DNA of 45,993 bases from Opitutaceae bacterium BACL24 MAG-120322-bin51 (GCA_905182435.1 CAJJBN010000017.1:1-45993), one strand, 5' to 3'. Shown: positions 19,236-31,028, counted from the stretch's first letter. Notes: generated from the sequence alone by a model not told the origin. Translations and numbers: made by a program.

Positions 19236-20762
19236 TCAGATCGCCGTTTCGGTAAAACGTTGCTCACGAATCACGGTAACCTCAATCGCGCCTGGATAAT
19301 TCAATTCCTCCTCAATCCGCCCACGAATCAGCAGGGCGATTTTACGCGCCTCATCCTCGTCCACCTTCAGTGGTTCGACGATCACGCGCACCTCGCGGCC
19401 TGCCTGGATTGCATACGCATCGGAAACGCCGTCTTGCTGTTTGGCAATATCTTCAATGCTGCGCACACGTTGAATAAAGCCATCGATCGATGACGCGCGG
19501 GCTCCAGGGCGCACCGCAGACAGCGAATCCGCCACCATCACCAAGCCCGCATAGGCACTCTCGGCGGGCACTTCCTTGTGGTGCGCCGCAGCCGCATTGA
19601 CAACCCGCGGGTCCTCGCCGTGCTGTTTAATGATATCCGCGCCGACAGCCGCATGGCTGCCCTGATACTCCTCATCCACAGCCTTACCTAGGTCGTGAAA
19701 AAGCCCCGCACGCTTGGCGATCACTGGATCTAGGCCGATCTCGGCAGCGATCAGTGCGCACAAATTGGCGACTTCGATGGAATGCGCCAAAGTGTTCTGA
19801 TTATTCGAAAGGCGATAGTGCAGCTTGCCGAGCAGTGCCACCACATCGGGATGCACATCGTTGAGGCGTAGTTTACGTACCGCTGCTTCACCCAGATCGA
19901 TAACATTGGCATTCATTGCCTCCTCCGCCTTCTCGACTTCTTCTTCGATACTAGCGGGGTGAATACGACCGTCGCGCAGCAATGCGCCCAAGGCAATACG
20001 GGCGATCTCGCGCCGCACCGGATCAAAGCATGAAATGAGCACCGAGTCTGGCGTTTCATCAATCATCAGCGTCGTGCCAGTGGCATGCTCAAAGGTACGG
20101 ATATTACGCCCTTCACGGCCAATGATGCGGCCCTTCATTTCCTCGCTCGGCAGCGCCACCACCGTCGCAGTCGCATCATTCATCGGCTGACTGGTAATGC
20201 GCTGCATCGCAGCCAACAAAATACGCCGACTCTCCTCAGCCGTCTCTGTATCCGAGCGCTTCAATAAATTGTGCCGCAACTCACGAATCTCTTTTTCGCA
20301 TTCGCGCTCAGTCGCAGTGATTAACAACTTACGTGCTTCGACTTGATCCATTTGCGAAATTTGGTGCAGCTTTAGACGATACAGTCGGCGCGTCTTCTCA
20401 GCCTCATGTTCCGAATCCTCCAAGCCGCGTTTATCACGGATTAATTCTTGATCACGCTCATCCAGTTTCTTTGAGTCTTGCGCGTAGCGGTCACTGGTAC
20501 GTACGAGCTCACGTGCGCGTAAATCGAGCTCCTCATTGCGTAAGGCAATACTGCGATCAAGCTCTGCCGCTCGGTTCGTAAAATCCAATTCGCATACCGA
20601 TTTTTCTTCGCGCAGCTTCAACTGAGCTTCACGTGCTTCGACATCGAACTTCAAACGCTGCGCCTCTTCACGCCGCACAAAACGCCGAGCAATCAATAAC
20701 CTGCAAGCCACCATTCCCGCAAGAATGCCGCATACTAACCCCACTATTTGATCAAATTCCAT
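19236..20762 (-). CDS. rny: ribonuclease Y
   Basis: A 508-residue membrane-anchored endoribonuclease that initiates mRNA decay. It has an N-terminal helix (about 6-24), a long charged coiled coil (about 28-185), a KH domain with [10 protein letters not shown] (211-220) and an HD domain with His327 (AHSIEVA) and His356-Asp357 ([10 protein letters not shown]), then the C-terminal region to [10 protein letters not shown]. Length and order match the family exactly. The 158-bp gap upstream (20763-20920) holds a 7-bp stem AGTCTTT/AAAGACT (20828-20847) but no gene. Confidence 0.95.
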   Translation of the reverse strand: MEFDQIVGLVCGILAGMVACRLLIARRFVRREEAQRLKFDVEAREAQLKLREEKSVCELDFTNRAAELDRSIALRNEELDLRARELVRTSDRYAQDSKKLDERDQELIRDKRGLEDSEHEAEKTRRLYRLKLHQISQMDQVEARKLLITATERECEKEIRELRHNLLKRSDTETAEESRRILLAAMQRITSQPMNDATATVVALPSEEMKGRIIGREGRNIRTFEHATGTTLMIDETPDSVLISCFDPVRREIARIALGALLRDGRIHPASIEEEVEKAEEAMNANVIDLGEAAVRKLRLNDVHPDVVALLGKLHYRLSNNQNTLAHSIEVANLCALIAAEIGLDPVIAKRAGLFHDLGKAVDEEYQGSHAAVGADIIKQHGEDPRVVNAAAAHHKEVPAESAYAGLVMVADSLSAVRPGARASSIDGFIQRVRSIEDIAKQQDGVSDAYAIQAGREVRVIVEPLKVDEDEARKIALLIRGRIEEELNYPGAIEVTVIREQRFTETAI

Positions 20763-20920
20763 TTTTTCTAATACAGATTGGCATTCGGCTGGGGTAAGCC
20801 GTTCGCTGCGAGCGTCTGCCGCCCGAGTCTTTGGGGTAAAAGACTATTAAACTGGTATATGGTTGATATTCGGCTCGTTCTGTAATTTCAAGGTAAACTT
20901 TCCTGAACCTGAGCAAACCA

Positions 20921-22670
20921 TCACTTGCGCTGACTAAACCAACGCAGCACACCTGCGCAATCACGGCTATTGAGAACCTGCTCTTTTTCCAGCCAACCTT
21001 TGCGAGCGATATTCACCCCAGCATCGAAGTAGCCTAGGCCGTCCGTGCTGTGGGCATCCGGATTGATCGAACACATCAGCCCACGCTCCGCGGCTCGACG
21101 CCAAAGCCGCCAGTCCATGTCGAGGCGACGTGGATTGGCATTGATCTCAATGATCACACGATTGGCAATCGCAGCGTCGATCACCTTGGCTAAATCGATT
21201 TTGTAAGGCTCGCGGCGCAGCAGGATACGTCCCGTCGGGTGGCCGAGCATGGTCGTCGCCGGATGCTCAATCGCACGGATCACGCGCGCCGTCATTTCCT
21301 CCTCCGACTGACTGAACGAAGAGTGCACCGACATCACCGCATAATCGAGCGCAGCAAGTGTACTCTCTTCAAGATCCAACGAACCGTCGGGTAAGATATC
21401 ACACTCAATGCCGGAAAAGACATGCACTGCCGATGCGCCCGATTGATTAAACGCACGGATGCTCTCGATCATCCGCAACACGCGCGCATCATCTAAGCCA
21501 TTGGCTTGATAACTCGCCTTCGAGTGGTCCGCCAGGCCGAGGTAATCCCAGCCGAGCGCTCCTGCGGCAGCTGCCATCTCTTCGATGGTGCCGCGACCAT
21601 CTGAAGCGGTGGTATGATTATGAAACACGCCGCGGATATCAGCACGTCGTCACCAAAGTCGGCAGCTTGCCGCGCCTCCGCAGCTTCGAGTCTCGCCCAA
21701 GCCCCTCGCGTAGCTCAGGGTGGGATTTCGGCCAGCCCCAGGAATTCAAACAGTCCAGCCTCCGAGTTAATCGAATCTGCTACTTCAGCTTTCAAGTCTC
21801 CCTCCTCACCCTTCTCCGTCAGCCCCCACTCACTTAAACTATAGCCACGCGCCAGCGCGCGTTGGCGCAGCGCCACATTATGATCCTTGGAGCCAGTAAA
21901 ATGATGCAGAGCGAAGGCAAACTGCTCGGCGGGCACCACGCGTAAATCCGCCTGCAAGCCACCTTCGAAGCGCACACTCGACTTGGTCGCTCCATGCGCA
22001 GTCACCTCTGCGACGGCGGGCTGTGTGACAAACCAATCCATCACCGGCTGCGGATCGGCCGAGGCCACAATAAAATCCAAATCGCCAACCGTCTCGCGCA
22101 AGCGCCGCAAACTCCCCGCCACCTCAGCCCGTTCAGTCTGGGGCAATCCACGCAGACCTTCGAGAATCGGCTGCGCCACCTCCCGAGCGGTCCACCAATG
22201 GTGCCGCTTCGCATAGGCCGCACGATTCGCGATTCCCGTCAAAATCTTCTCAGCAGACTTTTTGCCAAACCCTTTGAGCGCCTCGACTTCACCCGACTCA
22301 CAAGCCGCCTTCAATGCAGCGATCGATTCCACAGCCGAGCGCATCGTGGAGTTTCTTGACCTTCTTTGCCGCCTAATCCCGGAATCTCAAGCATCTCGAT
22401 CAAGCCTGGCGCCACCGAGCCGCGCAGCTCAGTATAATAAGCCAACTCACCCGTGGCGTGCAGTGTTTCAATCTTTTCGACGAGCGCCGCGCCAATGCCT
22501 TTCACCGCACTCAATTGCCCAGCTTCGATCAAATCACCAAGGTCGGTCTCCATCGTCTCTAGCACTCGCGCACCAGTCGAATAGGCCCGAATTTTAAACG
22601 GGTTTTCCCCTTTAAGTTCGAGAAGGACGGCAATGTCCTCCAACACGTCAACGATATCCGCTTTATTCAT
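20921..22670 (-). pseudogene. polX: DNA polymerase X family with C-terminal PHP domain, frame broken by about five indels
   Basis: Three frames read in order as one bacterial PolX of about 582 residues. 22670-22370: N-terminal helix-hairpin-helix region ([27 protein letters not shown]). 22344-21720: thumb and polymerase core with [11 protein letters not shown] and the palm motif GDLDFIVAS. 21628-20921: PHP domain with [23 protein letters not shown] and NPDAHST. Two single-base insertions lie near 22332-22368 (restoring [18 protein letters not shown]), and one insertion plus two deletions lie in 21630-21725. The gene normally acts in DNA repair gap filling, with a 3'-exonuclease PHP. Domain motifs are all preserved, so either the gene decayed recently or the bases are wrong. 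Confidence 0.82.
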
Positions 22671-22718
22671 ATCCGGCTAAGCTGCCCCCTCTGGCCGAAA
22701 ATGCAATGCTCGCTCGCA

Positions 22719-24098
22719 CTAGCCTTCTAGTTTTCGCTCACTCTTAGCGATTAGCCGCTGCATCGCTTTACGATCCACCTTGCCGCGTTCATCCAGCGGT
22801 AAGGTCGGCACCTGAATCATCTGCTTCGGGATCTTATAATTAGCCAAGGCCGCTCGCAGCTCCTCTGCCCACTTGCGCTCATGACTCTGAGCCACCGACG
22901 GGACATAAAAAGCAACCAACTTCTGCCCCCACTCAGAGTCGGGCCAACCGATCACCAACACCTGATCCACTTCACCTGACTCAATAATCGCCCGCTCCAC
23001 CTCCTGCGGATCGATCTTTTCTCCACCGCTTACAATTAAACGATCACTGCGCCCGACGATATGCAGCCGTCCAAGCGAATCGAAATAGCCTTCATCGTCG
23101 CTCAAATAGCCTAGCTTTGAAACGCCCCGAGCACGACCGTGGTAGCCCTTAAACATCGAACGCGCATTGATCCGAATATGCCCGGCTTCGCCGACTGGAC
23201 ACACGCTGCCATCATCACGGACCACTTTAATCAAAGCATGATTTAATGGTCTGCCGGCATTGGTATTCCCAGCAATGAATTCATCTACTGGCAGCGCCGT
23301 GACCATCGCCGCCGTTTCAGTCATGCCATAGCTCAAGACCACCGGCAGTTTTAATTCCCGCGCGCGCGCCTCGACTGTCGCTGGTACTGCGGCACCGCCG
23401 ACAAAAATGGCCCGCATCGTCAGCAATCGATCCGCGCTGCGCTGCTGCGCCATCAATCGCTGCAACTGTGTCGGCACCAGCGAAAGACACATCGAATCTG
23501 CGGCGAACACGGGGAAATCCCCCGCCTGCAGCGCTTTAAATTCGGGAAATGCGATTTGCCCTTCGGTCACAAACGAACGCACCAACTGCATCAACCCGCT
23601 GACGTGATATAAGGGCAGCACGCAGCAAGAATTGATCGGAGCTGAACCAATGAACGAGCTCAAGCCTTCGCACGCCGCCACCAAGGTGCTCCATTGGTGA
23701 ATCGCAAACTTTACTCCGCCAGAGCTACCCCCTGTCGGAATCAAAATCGCCCCTGGCTGTGGATGCTGAACCAGCGCCCGTGCTGCTGCAGAAATCGGTG
23801 ACTGACCAAAAATCACTGCGGGGTTGACTAAGTGCTCCACCTCTTGCCACTCGACGCGTCGCCACTTCGGATTTGCTAAGATCACTGGCACGCCCGTGTG
23901 CAACGCCGCAAAAAAGGCCGCCGCAAAGCGGAGCGGATCGTGCTCCAGAATCATTACGCCGCGCAGTTGCGCTTGCTCGCCGGCAAGTTCGATTTGCGCA
24001 ACGCGGCGCAGCGTCCGCCGAAATAAATTCTCCCCGGTGATCGCTCTGATCCAATCACGCTTCAGCCCGTTCAGATCTAGTTTGGCAGCTGTTTCCAT
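22719..24098 (-). CDS. menE: 2-succinylbenzoate--CoA ligase (MenE-type AMP-binding enzyme)
   Basis: A 459-residue acyl-adenylate-forming enzyme. P-loop-like [14 protein letters not shown] (about 116-129), [26 protein letters not shown], the [24 protein letters not shown] block (given here in two parts: [11 protein letters not shown] and [15 protein letters not shown]) and the C-terminal catalytic Lys in [14 protein letters not shown]. The family is broad, but overlap with menC (22 bp) fixes the role: activation of o-succinylbenzoate in menaquinone synthesis. It is translated with menC. Confidence 0.9.
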   Translation of the reverse strand: METAAKLDLNGLKRDWIRAITGENLFRRTLRRVAQIELAGEQAQLRGVMILEHDPLRFAAAFFAALHTGVPVILANPKWRRVEWQEVEHLVNPAVIFGQSPISAAARALVQHPQPGAILIPTGGSSGGVKFAIHQWSTLVAACEGLSSFIGSAPINSCCVLPLYHVSGLMQLVRSFVTEGQIAFPEFKALQAGDFPVFAADSMCLSLVPTQLQRLMAQQRSADRLLTMRAIFVGGAAVPATVEARARELKLPVVLSYGMTETAAMVTALPVDEFIAGNTNAGRPLNHALIKVVRDDGSVCPVGEAGHIRINARSMFKGYHGRARGVSKLGYLSDDEGYFDSLGRLHIVGRSDRLIVSGGEKIDPQEVERAIIESGEVDQVLVIGWPDSEWGQKLVAFYVPSVAQSHERKWAEELRAALANYKIPKQMIQVPTLPLDERGKVDRKAMQRLIAKSERKLEG

Positions 24099-25078
24099 AT
24101 CATTTCAGGAGTCAATCGGGTGCGTTCAACCGCACTGATAATAGGCGCGGATTTCTGCGAGGACAGGCCATCGGCAAACGCGTCTAAAGTATCAAACCCA
24201 ATCGCTAGGTTGTAATCAGGTAATTGATCGGCAATTCGCAGCGTATTTTCGAGGCCGACTGCCGTCTCAAACACAGACGATATCACCACTCGCTCGGCCA
24301 CCGGGCGCAAGCGCTCGACCAGCGCACCAATGTCGCCCATCAACGCGGGCTTCACCACCAACGGCCCGCTCCATTCGCTCAACCACTGACATCCAGCCGC
24401 CGAATTCAACGACTCATCCAAGGCGATCGGCACACCAAACGACTCAGCATACCCAGCCATCAATGACTCCCGCCCAACAGATAAGGGCTGCTCCAAATAT
24501 TCAACCTGATCGGCATACCGCTGTAAAACCCACAACCAACTCTCCAGCTCTGTAACACTGAATCCGCAATTCGCATCTAATCGCAAACGAGCCCCTGTCG
24601 GCAGTAGTGCCATCATCTTTTGAAACAACGTCTGCTCCACTTCAGCAAGATCCACTCCGACCTTCCATTTAAAAGTCTCATAGCCACGAGCCAGTTTAGT
24701 CCGTAACACTCGCAGCCCCGCAGCTCCAGCAGGCAACAGCGCCGCCACCTCATAATTGCGCCGACCAGCCGAGGCCGGATTCGCTAGCATCTGCCCCTGC
24801 GCTGAGCTCAAGCCAAAGGCGCAACACGGCAACGCTGCCCGCGCCGCCACATCATCTGCCAACTCTGAATCTGCCACCAAGCCCCATAAAAAGTCCTCTG
24901 CCTCTGCCAGTGTCTCACTGCCAAACTCCGGAATAGGCGCAATCTCGCCATATCCCACGCCTGATTCATCCTCCACGCGGACAATAAATCCTTCGCGCAC
25001 CGACCACGCGCCACGCGCGGTGCGGAGCGGCTTCGCGAAGGTTCTCTGATAAGGTTGGAAAGAAAAGCGACGACCCAT
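24077..25078 (-). CDS. menC: o-succinylbenzoate synthase
   Basis: A 333-residue enolase-superfamily enzyme that dehydrates SHCHC to o-succinylbenzoate. Seen are [12 protein letters not shown], the catalytic KxK (FKWKVGVD), metal ligands in [17 protein letters not shown] and ALDESLNS, and the second catalytic Lys in [13 protein letters not shown] 25078 is used because [14 protein letters not shown] is the natural first strand; 23 extra residues from an upstream in-frame codon at 25147 would overlap the guaB start. It diverges from guaB across 57 bp, which must hold both promoters, and is followed by menE. Confidence 0.9.
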   Translation of the reverse strand: MGRRFSFQPYQRTFAKPLRTARGAWSVREGFIVRVEDESGVGYGEIAPIPEFGSETLAEAEDFLWGLVADSELADDVAARAALPCCAFGLSSAQGQMLANPASAGRRNYEVAALLPAGAAGLRVLRTKLARGYETFKWKVGVDLAEVEQTLFQKMMALLPTGARLRLDANCGFSVTELESWLWVLQRYADQVEYLEQPLSVGRESLMAGYAESFGVPIALDESLNSAAGCQWLSEWSGPLVVKPALMGDIGALVERLRPVAERVVISSVFETAVGLENTLRIADQLPDYNLAIGFDTLDAFADGLSSQKSAPIISAVERTRLTPEMIWKQLPN

Positions 25079-25135
25079 TTGCCCCAAACTGTCGTTTCTA
25101 CTTGAGAAAAGACAATCTTTTGCTGCATTCAGTCT

Positions 25136-26719
25136 ATGAAAGCACACGCAGCTCCCAGTCTCGCAGATTTCTATCAGCCCGCCGATCAGTTCTTTTACAG
25201 CAGCTTACCGACCGGCTTAACCTACGACGATATCTCGCTCGCCACGCTCTACTCCGATGTGCTGCCGCGACAGACCAACCTCGCGACCCGCATTTCCGAC
25301 GCGCTGGAATTGCAGATCCCCATCATCTCGTCTGACATGGACACCGTGACCGAATCGAAGATGGCGATCCAGATGGCACTCAGCGGCGGCCTTGGACTCA
25401 TTCACTACAACATGAGCGATGAGAAGCAGATTAAAGAAGTCGCCCGCGTAAAGAACCACATTCACGGCTTCATCCAAGAGCCGATCAAAATCGGCCCAGA
25501 CCAGAAGATCGGCGAAGTGCTGGAATACATCGACTCCCGCGGCTTCGGGTTTAGCACCTTCCCCGTCGTCGATGCTGGCAACAAGCTCCTCGGCCTCCTG
25601 CCTGGACGTGCCGTCAAACCACGCTACGCCGACCGTCTGGTCTCCGAGGCCATGACGCCGCGCGAGCAAGTCTACTCACTGACCGAGAAAGAAATGGGCC
25701 AAGACCCGATCAAGACTGCCGACGACTTTTTTACCAAGCACCTCGGCATTCACAAACTGCTCATCGTCGATGACAACGATTGCCTCCGTGGCCTCTTCAC
25801 ACTAAGCGATATCGAGCGCATCAGCGAAGAGTCCCATCAGTTGGTCAAGCCCGCCCGCGACGACCACTTCCGCCTCATGTGTGGCGCTGCCATCTCGGCA
25901 CACCGCAAGACCGACGGCTCGCTTGATAAAGATCGTATCATCACCCACGTCGGCCAACTCGTCGACGAAGGTGCCGACGCCATCGCCGTCTCCACCGCAC
26001 ATGGATTTTCCAAAGGCGTGGGCGACTCCATTCGTATGTTACGCCAAGAATTTAAGGATCTGACCCTGATCGCGGGTAACGTCACCAGTGCCGAAGGCGT
26101 CGAATTCCTCGCCGATGCAGGTGCCAACTCGATTAAAATCGGTCAAGGCCCTGGCTCGATCTGCACCACCCGCATCGTCGCAGGTGTCGGCATCCCACAG
26201 ATGACCGCGCTCTACGTCGCCTCGATCGCAGCTCGCAACAAGGGCGTCTCGATTCTCGCCGACGGTGGTATCACCAAATCGGGCGACATGGTCAAAGCGC
26301 TCACCCTCGCCGACGGCGTCATGTGCGGCAGCCTCCTCGCCGGTTGCCACGAAGCACCAGGGCAGATCATCGAAATCAACGGCAAGCTCTACAAGCAATA
26401 CCGCGGCATGGGCAGCAGCGCAGCAATGAAAGACGGCTCCGCCGCTCGCTACGGCCACGACCGCAAAGACGTCGCCACCAAAGCAGCCGCCGAAGGTATT
26501 GAAGCGCTTAAAGAATCCGCTGGCTCGCTGTCCGGAGTCCTCCGCGAACTGGTTGGCGGCATTCAATCCGGCATGGGCTACCTAGGCGCCGCCACGCTCG
26601 CAGACCTTCGCACCAACGCCCGCTACATCCGCGTCAGCCCAGCAGGTCAGAAAGAATCCTCACCGCACGACGTCATCACCGTCAAAACCAGCGACCACGG
26701 CAACGACGGCGCCAAGTAG
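25136..26719 (+). CDS. guaB: IMP dehydrogenase
   Basis: A 527-residue enzyme oxidising IMP to XMP with NAD, first step of GMP synthesis. LTYDDISL (28-35), catalytic Cys343 in [32 protein letters not shown] and a pair of CBS domains (about 114-240, [19 protein letters not shown] region) are present. The C-terminal tail after [14 protein letters not shown] is unusual and ends HGNDGAK; its last codons share 15 bp (CGGCAACGACGGCGC) with a repeat 90 bp downstream. purA follows, so the AMP and GMP branches at IMP are encoded side by side. Confidence 0.95.
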   Translation: MKAHAAPSLADFYQPADQFFYSSLPTGLTYDDISLATLYSDVLPRQTNLATRISDALELQIPIISSDMDTVTESKMAIQMALSGGLGLIHYNMSDEKQIKEVARVKNHIHGFIQEPIKIGPDQKIGEVLEYIDSRGFGFSTFPVVDAGNKLLGLLPGRAVKPRYADRLVSEAMTPREQVYSLTEKEMGQDPIKTADDFFTKHLGIHKLLIVDDNDCLRGLFTLSDIERISEESHQLVKPARDDHFRLMCGAAISAHRKTDGSLDKDRIITHVGQLVDEGADAIAVSTAHGFSKGVGDSIRMLRQEFKDLTLIAGNVTSAEGVEFLADAGANSIKIGQGPGSICTTRIVAGVGIPQMTALYVASIAARNKGVSILADGGITKSGDMVKALTLADGVMCGSLLAGCHEAPGQIIEINGKLYKQYRGMGSSAAMKDGSAARYGHDRKDVATKAAAEGIEALKESAGSLSGVLRELVGGIQSGMGYLGAATLADLRTNARYIRVSPAGQKESSPHDVITVKTSDHGNDGAK

Positions 26720-26738
26720 TCACTCAAAAGCACTGGAG

Positions 26739-26806
26739 GGAAATGCTCCGTCATTTCCGCGCGCAGTTCTAGGTCGCCCCACCAGCGGCAACGACGGCGC
26801 GTTGCC
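26739..26806. repeat. two variable-stem hairpins with related 6-nt loops
   Basis: GGAAATG-CTCCGT-CATTTCC (26739-26758) and GGCAACG-ACGGCG-CGTTGCC (26787-26806). The second loop in reverse complement is CGCCGT, one base from CTCCGT. The outer flanks are GGAGGG and CCCTCC, making the whole unit roughly symmetric. It sits in the 147-bp guaB-purA gap, where it may attenuate or protect the transcript. Confidence 0.65.
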
Positions 26807-26866
26807 CTCCAAATGTAAACGCCTTCAACAGCTTCACAATTACAGATCCTCAGTTTTTCCAATAAC

Positions 26867-28414
26867 ATGCTCACTCCATTTTCCTCACAACTCATTGCCG
26901 ATACAGGTATCTCCACGGGCGACGAAGGCAAAGGCCGCGTCATTCTCGAGATCGTTAATGAACTTCGCGACATCACCGGCCGTCAAGACGCCGTAGCAGC
27001 CGTCATGAAAGTCAACGGCGGCTCGAACTCGGGCCACACCGTAGCGGGTCTCAAGCTCAACCTACTCCCTGGCGGTGTCGCTGATCCACATGTGCCACAC
27101 CTGCCAATCGGTTGCGGTGTCGTCGCTGATCCGCGCAAGTTCCTTTGGGAAGTCGCCTACGCCGAGCAAAACGGCCACGTCGCCCTCAAACGCCTCGCAA
27201 TCGACGAGCGCTGCCTCGTGTCCGACGTCTGCCACCGCCTGCTCGACCTCGCCTTCGAAGACTACCGCGTGCACGTCCTCAAAGACGACCCACGTGGCTC
27301 GACTGGCCGCGGCATCACCCCCGCCTACCTCGATGAAGTCGGCCAATTCCAGATTTTCTACGCCGACTTCCGTGGCCCCAAAGAAGTCTTCGCCGCCAAG
27401 CTGCGCAATCGTGCTGACCGTGCGCTGCGCATCATCGAGCACGTCTGCCAAGTCGCTCCCGAGCGCTGGGATGGACTCTTCGACACACTGACTGGCGCTG
27501 AAACACGCGCCAACAAAGAGGTCATCGACAGCGGTGCCTTTACCGAAGCAGAGTTCGATTTCAGCCAGTTTGCCGGAGCCGAGCCATTCACGCTCAACCT
27601 CGATGCACTGATCGAAGCTTACTGGAGCGCAGGCCAACAACTCGTCGCGCAAGTGGTTGACGTGCGCGAACTCATCCTGCGTGCTCAAGACGACGGCAAC
27701 TACATCATCGGCGAGTTCGGCCAAGCCTACTGGCTCGATAAGCGCCACGGCTTCGCGCCCAACGTCACCGCATCGCACACCTTTACGCCTGAGTTCTTCC
27801 AGTCCGCAGGCATCCCAGCGCAGGCGATTCACAACGTCGGTTGCTGCAAGGCCTACGACACCAAGGTCGGCACACACGTATTCATTTCCGAAATCGACCT
27901 CGACCACCCGCTCAGCACACAACTGCGCATGATCGAGTTTGGTGCCACCACTGGCCGTCAACGCATGGTCGGTTGGTATGACGCCGTTGAAAAGGGCGAC
28001 GCCCTGCGCTACGGCGGCTACCAGGACCTCGTGCTCAACAAGCTAGACGCACTTAGCTACAGCGGCGACTGGCAAGGCGAACTTCAAATCTGTATTGGAT
28101 ATGAGGATACAGCAGGCAAAGTCGTGTACCACGTGCCACGCGACGACGTGTACCGCCGCACACTCAAGCCAGTTTACAAAATGTTGCCCGGTTGGAGCGA
28201 AGACATCTCTGGCGTGCGCAACTTTGCTGACCTCCCCGAGGCCGCCAAGCATTACGTCGCATGGATGCTCAAAGCCTTGGTCGACGTCGCCAACCACGGC
28301 GATCAGAACAAAAACAAGATCCCAAATCTGCGCTACATCGGCGTCGGCCCGGAACCGAGCCAGATCATCAAAGACGTGCCCGCAGTTGAAGACCTACTGA
28401 AACTCGCACAATAA
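26867..28414 (+). CDS. purA: adenylosuccinate synthetase, divergent long form
   Basis: A 515-residue GTP-dependent enzyme joining IMP and aspartate to adenylosuccinate. Core motifs are present but altered: GDEGKG (residues 18-23, with catalytic Asp19) is preceded by ADTGIST instead of the usual GxQWG, and GGSNSGHT (51-58, catalytic His57) replaces the common GGx[52 protein letters not shown] and [10 protein letters not shown] correspond to IMP-, switch- and GTP-binding parts. At 515 residues it is about 85 longer than the common form. Its position next to guaB supports the role. It is followed after 8 bp by the SnoaL-like gene. Confidence 0.85.
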   Translation: MLTPFSSQLIADTGISTGDEGKGRVILEIVNELRDITGRQDAVAAVMKVNGGSNSGHTVAGLKLNLLPGGVADPHVPHLPIGCGVVADPRKFLWEVAYAEQNGHVALKRLAIDERCLVSDVCHRLLDLAFEDYRVHVLKDDPRGSTGRGITPAYLDEVGQFQIFYADFRGPKEVFAAKLRNRADRALRIIEHVCQVAPERWDGLFDTLTGAETRANKEVIDSGAFTEAEFDFSQFAGAEPFTLNLDALIEAYWSAGQQLVAQVVDVRELILRAQDDGNYIIGEFGQAYWLDKRHGFAPNVTASHTFTPEFFQSAGIPAQAIHNVGCCKAYDTKVGTHVFISEIDLDHPLSTQLRMIEFGATTGRQRMVGWYDAVEKGDALRYGGYQDLVLNKLDALSYSGDWQGELQICIGYEDTAGKVVYHVPRDDVYRRTLKPVYKMLPGWSEDISGVRNFADLPEAAKHYVAWMLKALVDVANHGDQNKNKIPNLRYIGVGPEPSQIIKDVPAVEDLLKLAQ

Positions 28415-28422
28415 TTTTTCTT

Positions 28423-28763
28423 ATGAACGCAAAAATCACTGCGGCCTGTCCAGGCCTTCTCTCTCGGGCAATCTGCCAAAGCATTGCCACTCATCGCTGA
28501 CGAAGTCGAATGGCACATCGTTGGTGACCACAGCATCATCGGTAAAGCCGGCGTTGAAGACACCTGCGCCGAAGCCGAAGCCGAGGGCAACCCGAACTTC
28601 AAGAAACCTGCGCACCATTGAGAGCAAGTCCCACGTAATCGTCGAAGGCCACGACCTAGAGGGCGACGTGCACTACTGCGACATCTACACGATCGAAGAG
28701 AACCTGATCTACGAGATCACCTCTTACTGCCTCGCTCGATTTGAGGACGAAGATGGCGAATAG
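28423..28763 (+). pseudogene. SnoaL-like/NTF2-like small protein, two single-base insertions
   Basis: From ATG 28423 (8 bp after purA) a protein of about 112 residues can be read if one base is removed near 28443-28452 and one near 28601-28608 (AAGAAACC). The pieces join as MNAKITAAC, then QAFSLGQSAKALPLIADEVE, WHIVGDHSIIGKAGVEDTC, NPNFKN and RTIESKSHVIVEGHDLEGDV, ending FEDEDGE. The DEVEWHIVGD strand is typical of SnoaL-like cone folds. Length (113 codons plus 2 bases) agrees with two insertions. Function unknown; a cone-fold binding or isomerase role would be a guess. Confidence 0.7.
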
Positions 28764-28790
28764 CGGATTGAGTGAGTGACACAGACATTG

Positions 28791-29216
28791 CTACGCCATC
28801 TCTCCTTGATAGCTGAGGACGATGCGCCGACTGTGTGAACGCGCACGATGCTCCCAGAGGAACACGCCTTGCCATGTGCCGAGGCAGAGCCGCCCGTCGA
28901 CGAAGGGGATCACTTCCGCAGTGCGCGTCAGCGCCATCTTAATGTGGCTCGGCATGTCATCCGGCCCCTCGTAGGTATGCGTAAAGTCGGGATCATTCTC
29001 AGGGACGAGGCGATCGATGAAGCGCTCCAGATCTCGGCGAGCAGATGGATCGGCGTTTTCCATAATCACCAGACTGCAACTGGTATGGCAGCAAAAGACG
29101 GTGACCGTGCCCTCGCGCAGGCTGGACTCGCGCAAGCCCTCTTCGATGGCAGAGGTGAACTCTTCGGTCGATTTCCCCGGAGCGGAGACTTGTAGTTGTT
29201 TAGTGAAGGTCTGCAT
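28791..29216 (-). CDS. yjbQ: YjbQ family protein (secondary thiamine-phosphate synthase)
   Basis: A 141-residue UPF0047 protein. The conserved core is CCHTSCSLVIMENADPS, FIDRLVPENDPDFTHTYEGP, MPSHIKMALT and GTWQGVFLWEHR. Members weakly substitute for thiamine-phosphate synthase, but the physiological role is uncertain. The frame is intact and length normal. The 131 bp before its start contain the sequence CATGCAGGTACCTAAA (29301-29316), shared with the nnr upstream region at nearly the same distance. Confidence 0.9.
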   Translation of the reverse strand: MQTFTKQLQVSAPGKSTEEFTSAIEEGLRESSLREGTVTVFCCHTSCSLVIMENADPSARRDLERFIDRLVPENDPDFTHTYEGPDDMPSHIKMALTRTAEVIPFVDGRLCLGTWQGVFLWEHRARSHSRRIVLSYQGEMA

Positions 29217-29347
29217 GGGCGGAGTGGCGGAGTTAAAAAGTAAGAGCTAGCAAAGCCCTAGAAGGGTTTCAAAATAAGTTTTCTAGGATCTCTTAATCGG
29301 CATGCAGGTACCTAAATGCTCATACCGAATTATATAGATCAACTAGC

Positions 29348-30931
29348 TTACATGCGCACCTTCGAATCCGCGAGTGCCTCATCTTTATCCGTAAAATCGA
29401 GCGTGTAGTGCAACCCGCGGCTTTCCTTACGTTGCAGCGCGCAGTCCACCACCAAGCCAGCGACTAGGATCATGTTACGCAATTCCAGCAGGCTTTCATC
29501 GACTTTGAAATTCCAATAGTAATCGGTGATCTCGCGGTCGAGTGCTTGAATACGGGTGCGAGCGCGTTCGAGACGCTTGGTTGAGCGGACGATGCCGACG
29601 TAGTCCCACATCGTGCGCTTCACTTCGTCCCAATTGTGCAGCAACACCACTCGTTCATCGGAGTCGCGCACATTGCCATCGACCCAAGTTGGCAATTCAA
29701 GCGCGGCTGCGGGCGACGTCTTCAAATACTGGCCGACTGCGGTTGCTCCGCGATTTGCCATGACCACGGCTTCGAGCAAGGAGTTACTCGCCAAGCGGTT
29801 GGCGCCATGCAGCCCAGTGCAGGCGACTTCGCCGCATGCATAGAGGCCTGCCAAGGATGTTTCACCACTCAGGTTGGTCTTCACGCCTCCGCACAAATAA
29901 TGCGCCGCTGGCACCACTGGGATCATATCTTTTTCTAATGCGACGCCCTGCTTTAGACAGAAGTCGTAAATATTGGGAAAGTGATCGTGTAACTTCTTAA
30001 GCGGAATATCCCGCGTATCCAACCACACATGGCGCGCACCTGATTGCTTCATTTCCGAGTCAATCGCGCGGGCGACAATGTCGCGCGGCGCGAGATCCTG
30101 GCGCTCGTCATAGCGCGCCATGAAGGCTTCCCCAGCAAGATTACGTAGGATCGCACCTTCGCCGCGGACTGCTTCGCTAATCAAGAATCGATCCGAATCA
30201 CGTGAATAAAATGCGGTCGGGTGAAACTGGATAAACTCCATGTTACGCACCTCGACTCCAGCACGATAGGCCATCGCGATACCATCGCCAGTCGCAATAA
30301 AAGGATTGGTGGTGTATTGATAGACCTGACCAATGCCACCGGTTGCGAGCAATACCACGCTGGATTGAAAAGTCTCCACCTGCTCGGTTTTCGTGTTGAG
30401 CGCATACAAGCCGAGCACGCGATCTGCACCCGACTGATTCAGCTTCGCCGCAGTGATTAACTCGACCGCGAAATGATGTTCAAAGGTTTCGATATTTGGC
30501 GAGGTTGCGATGCCATGCAGCAAGGCGTCTTCGATCGCTTTACCCGTCACATCTTTGACGTGTAGAATACGACGCTGTGAATGACCACCCTCTTTGCCGA
30601 GTGAGACAGTGCCATCATCCAGTTGCGTGAAAGCCACGCCACGCTGAGCCAACTCTTCGATACTCGCCGCGCCATCGGTCAAAATCTCGCGCACCGCCGC
30701 CTCATCGCACAGGCCGTCGCCCGCGTCGAGGGTATCGGCCACGTGCATTTCGACGTCGTCGGTCTGCGAGGTGACTGCGGCGATGCCGCCCTGCGCGTAA
30801 TTAGTATTCGATTCCGCGGAATTCTTCTTGGTGATAATCGCCACGCGTTGCCCCGCCTCGGCGACTTTAAGTGCAAAACTTAGGCCAGCGATTCCACTGC
30901 CGATAACGATGACATCGTAAGATTGTGACAT
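29348..30931 (-). CDS. nadB: L-aspartate oxidase
   Basis: A 527-residue flavoenzyme converting L-aspartate to iminoaspartate, first step of de novo NAD synthesis. FAD-binding DVIVIGSGIAGLSFALKVAE (residues 5-24 region), NTNYAQGGIAAV, RRILHVKDVTG, ATGGIGQVY, EFIQFHPTAFY, LISEAVRGEGAIL, PAAHYLCGGVKT, ACGEVACTGLHGANRLASNS, and a C-terminal helical domain ending RGLHYTLDF. The length is typical. nadA/nadC are not in the window. panC lies upstream on the same strand, 97 bp away. Confidence 0.95.
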   Translation of the reverse strand: MSQSYDVIVIGSGIAGLSFALKVAEAGQRVAIITKKNSAESNTNYAQGGIAAVTSQTDDVEMHVADTLDAGDGLCDEAAVREILTDGAASIEELAQRGVAFTQLDDGTVSLGKEGGHSQRRILHVKDVTGKAIEDALLHGIATSPNIETFEHHFAVELITAAKLNQSGADRVLGLYALNTKTEQVETFQSSVVLLATGGIGQVYQYTTNPFIATGDGIAMAYRAGVEVRNMEFIQFHPTAFYSRDSDRFLISEAVRGEGAILRNLAGEAFMARYDERQDLAPRDIVARAIDSEMKQSGARHVWLDTRDIPLKKLHDHFPNIYDFCLKQGVALEKDMIPVVPAAHYLCGGVKTNLSGETSLAGLYACGEVACTGLHGANRLASNSLLEAVVMANRGATAVGQYLKTSPAAALELPTWVDGNVRDSDERVVLLHNWDEVKRTMWDYVGIVRSTKRLERARTRIQALDREITDYYWNFKVDESLLELRNMILVAGLVVDCALQRKESRGLHYTLDFTDKDEALADSKVRM

Positions 30932-31028
30932 AAAAAGAAAAGAAGGTTACTAGAAAGCAAGTAGGAAAAAGGCAAGGTAAGGAATCGTTCTAAAAAGCTG
31001 ACTGATGACTCCTAAATCCTCACTCCTG

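Noticed and set aside
26039..26566. 175-codon open frame antisense to guaB
   Set aside because: Shadow of the guaB reading frame without recognisable features.
27062..27961. 299-codon open frame antisense to purA
   Set aside because: It lies wholly opposite a clear enzyme gene, has no family motif, and is explained by GC-rich codon use.
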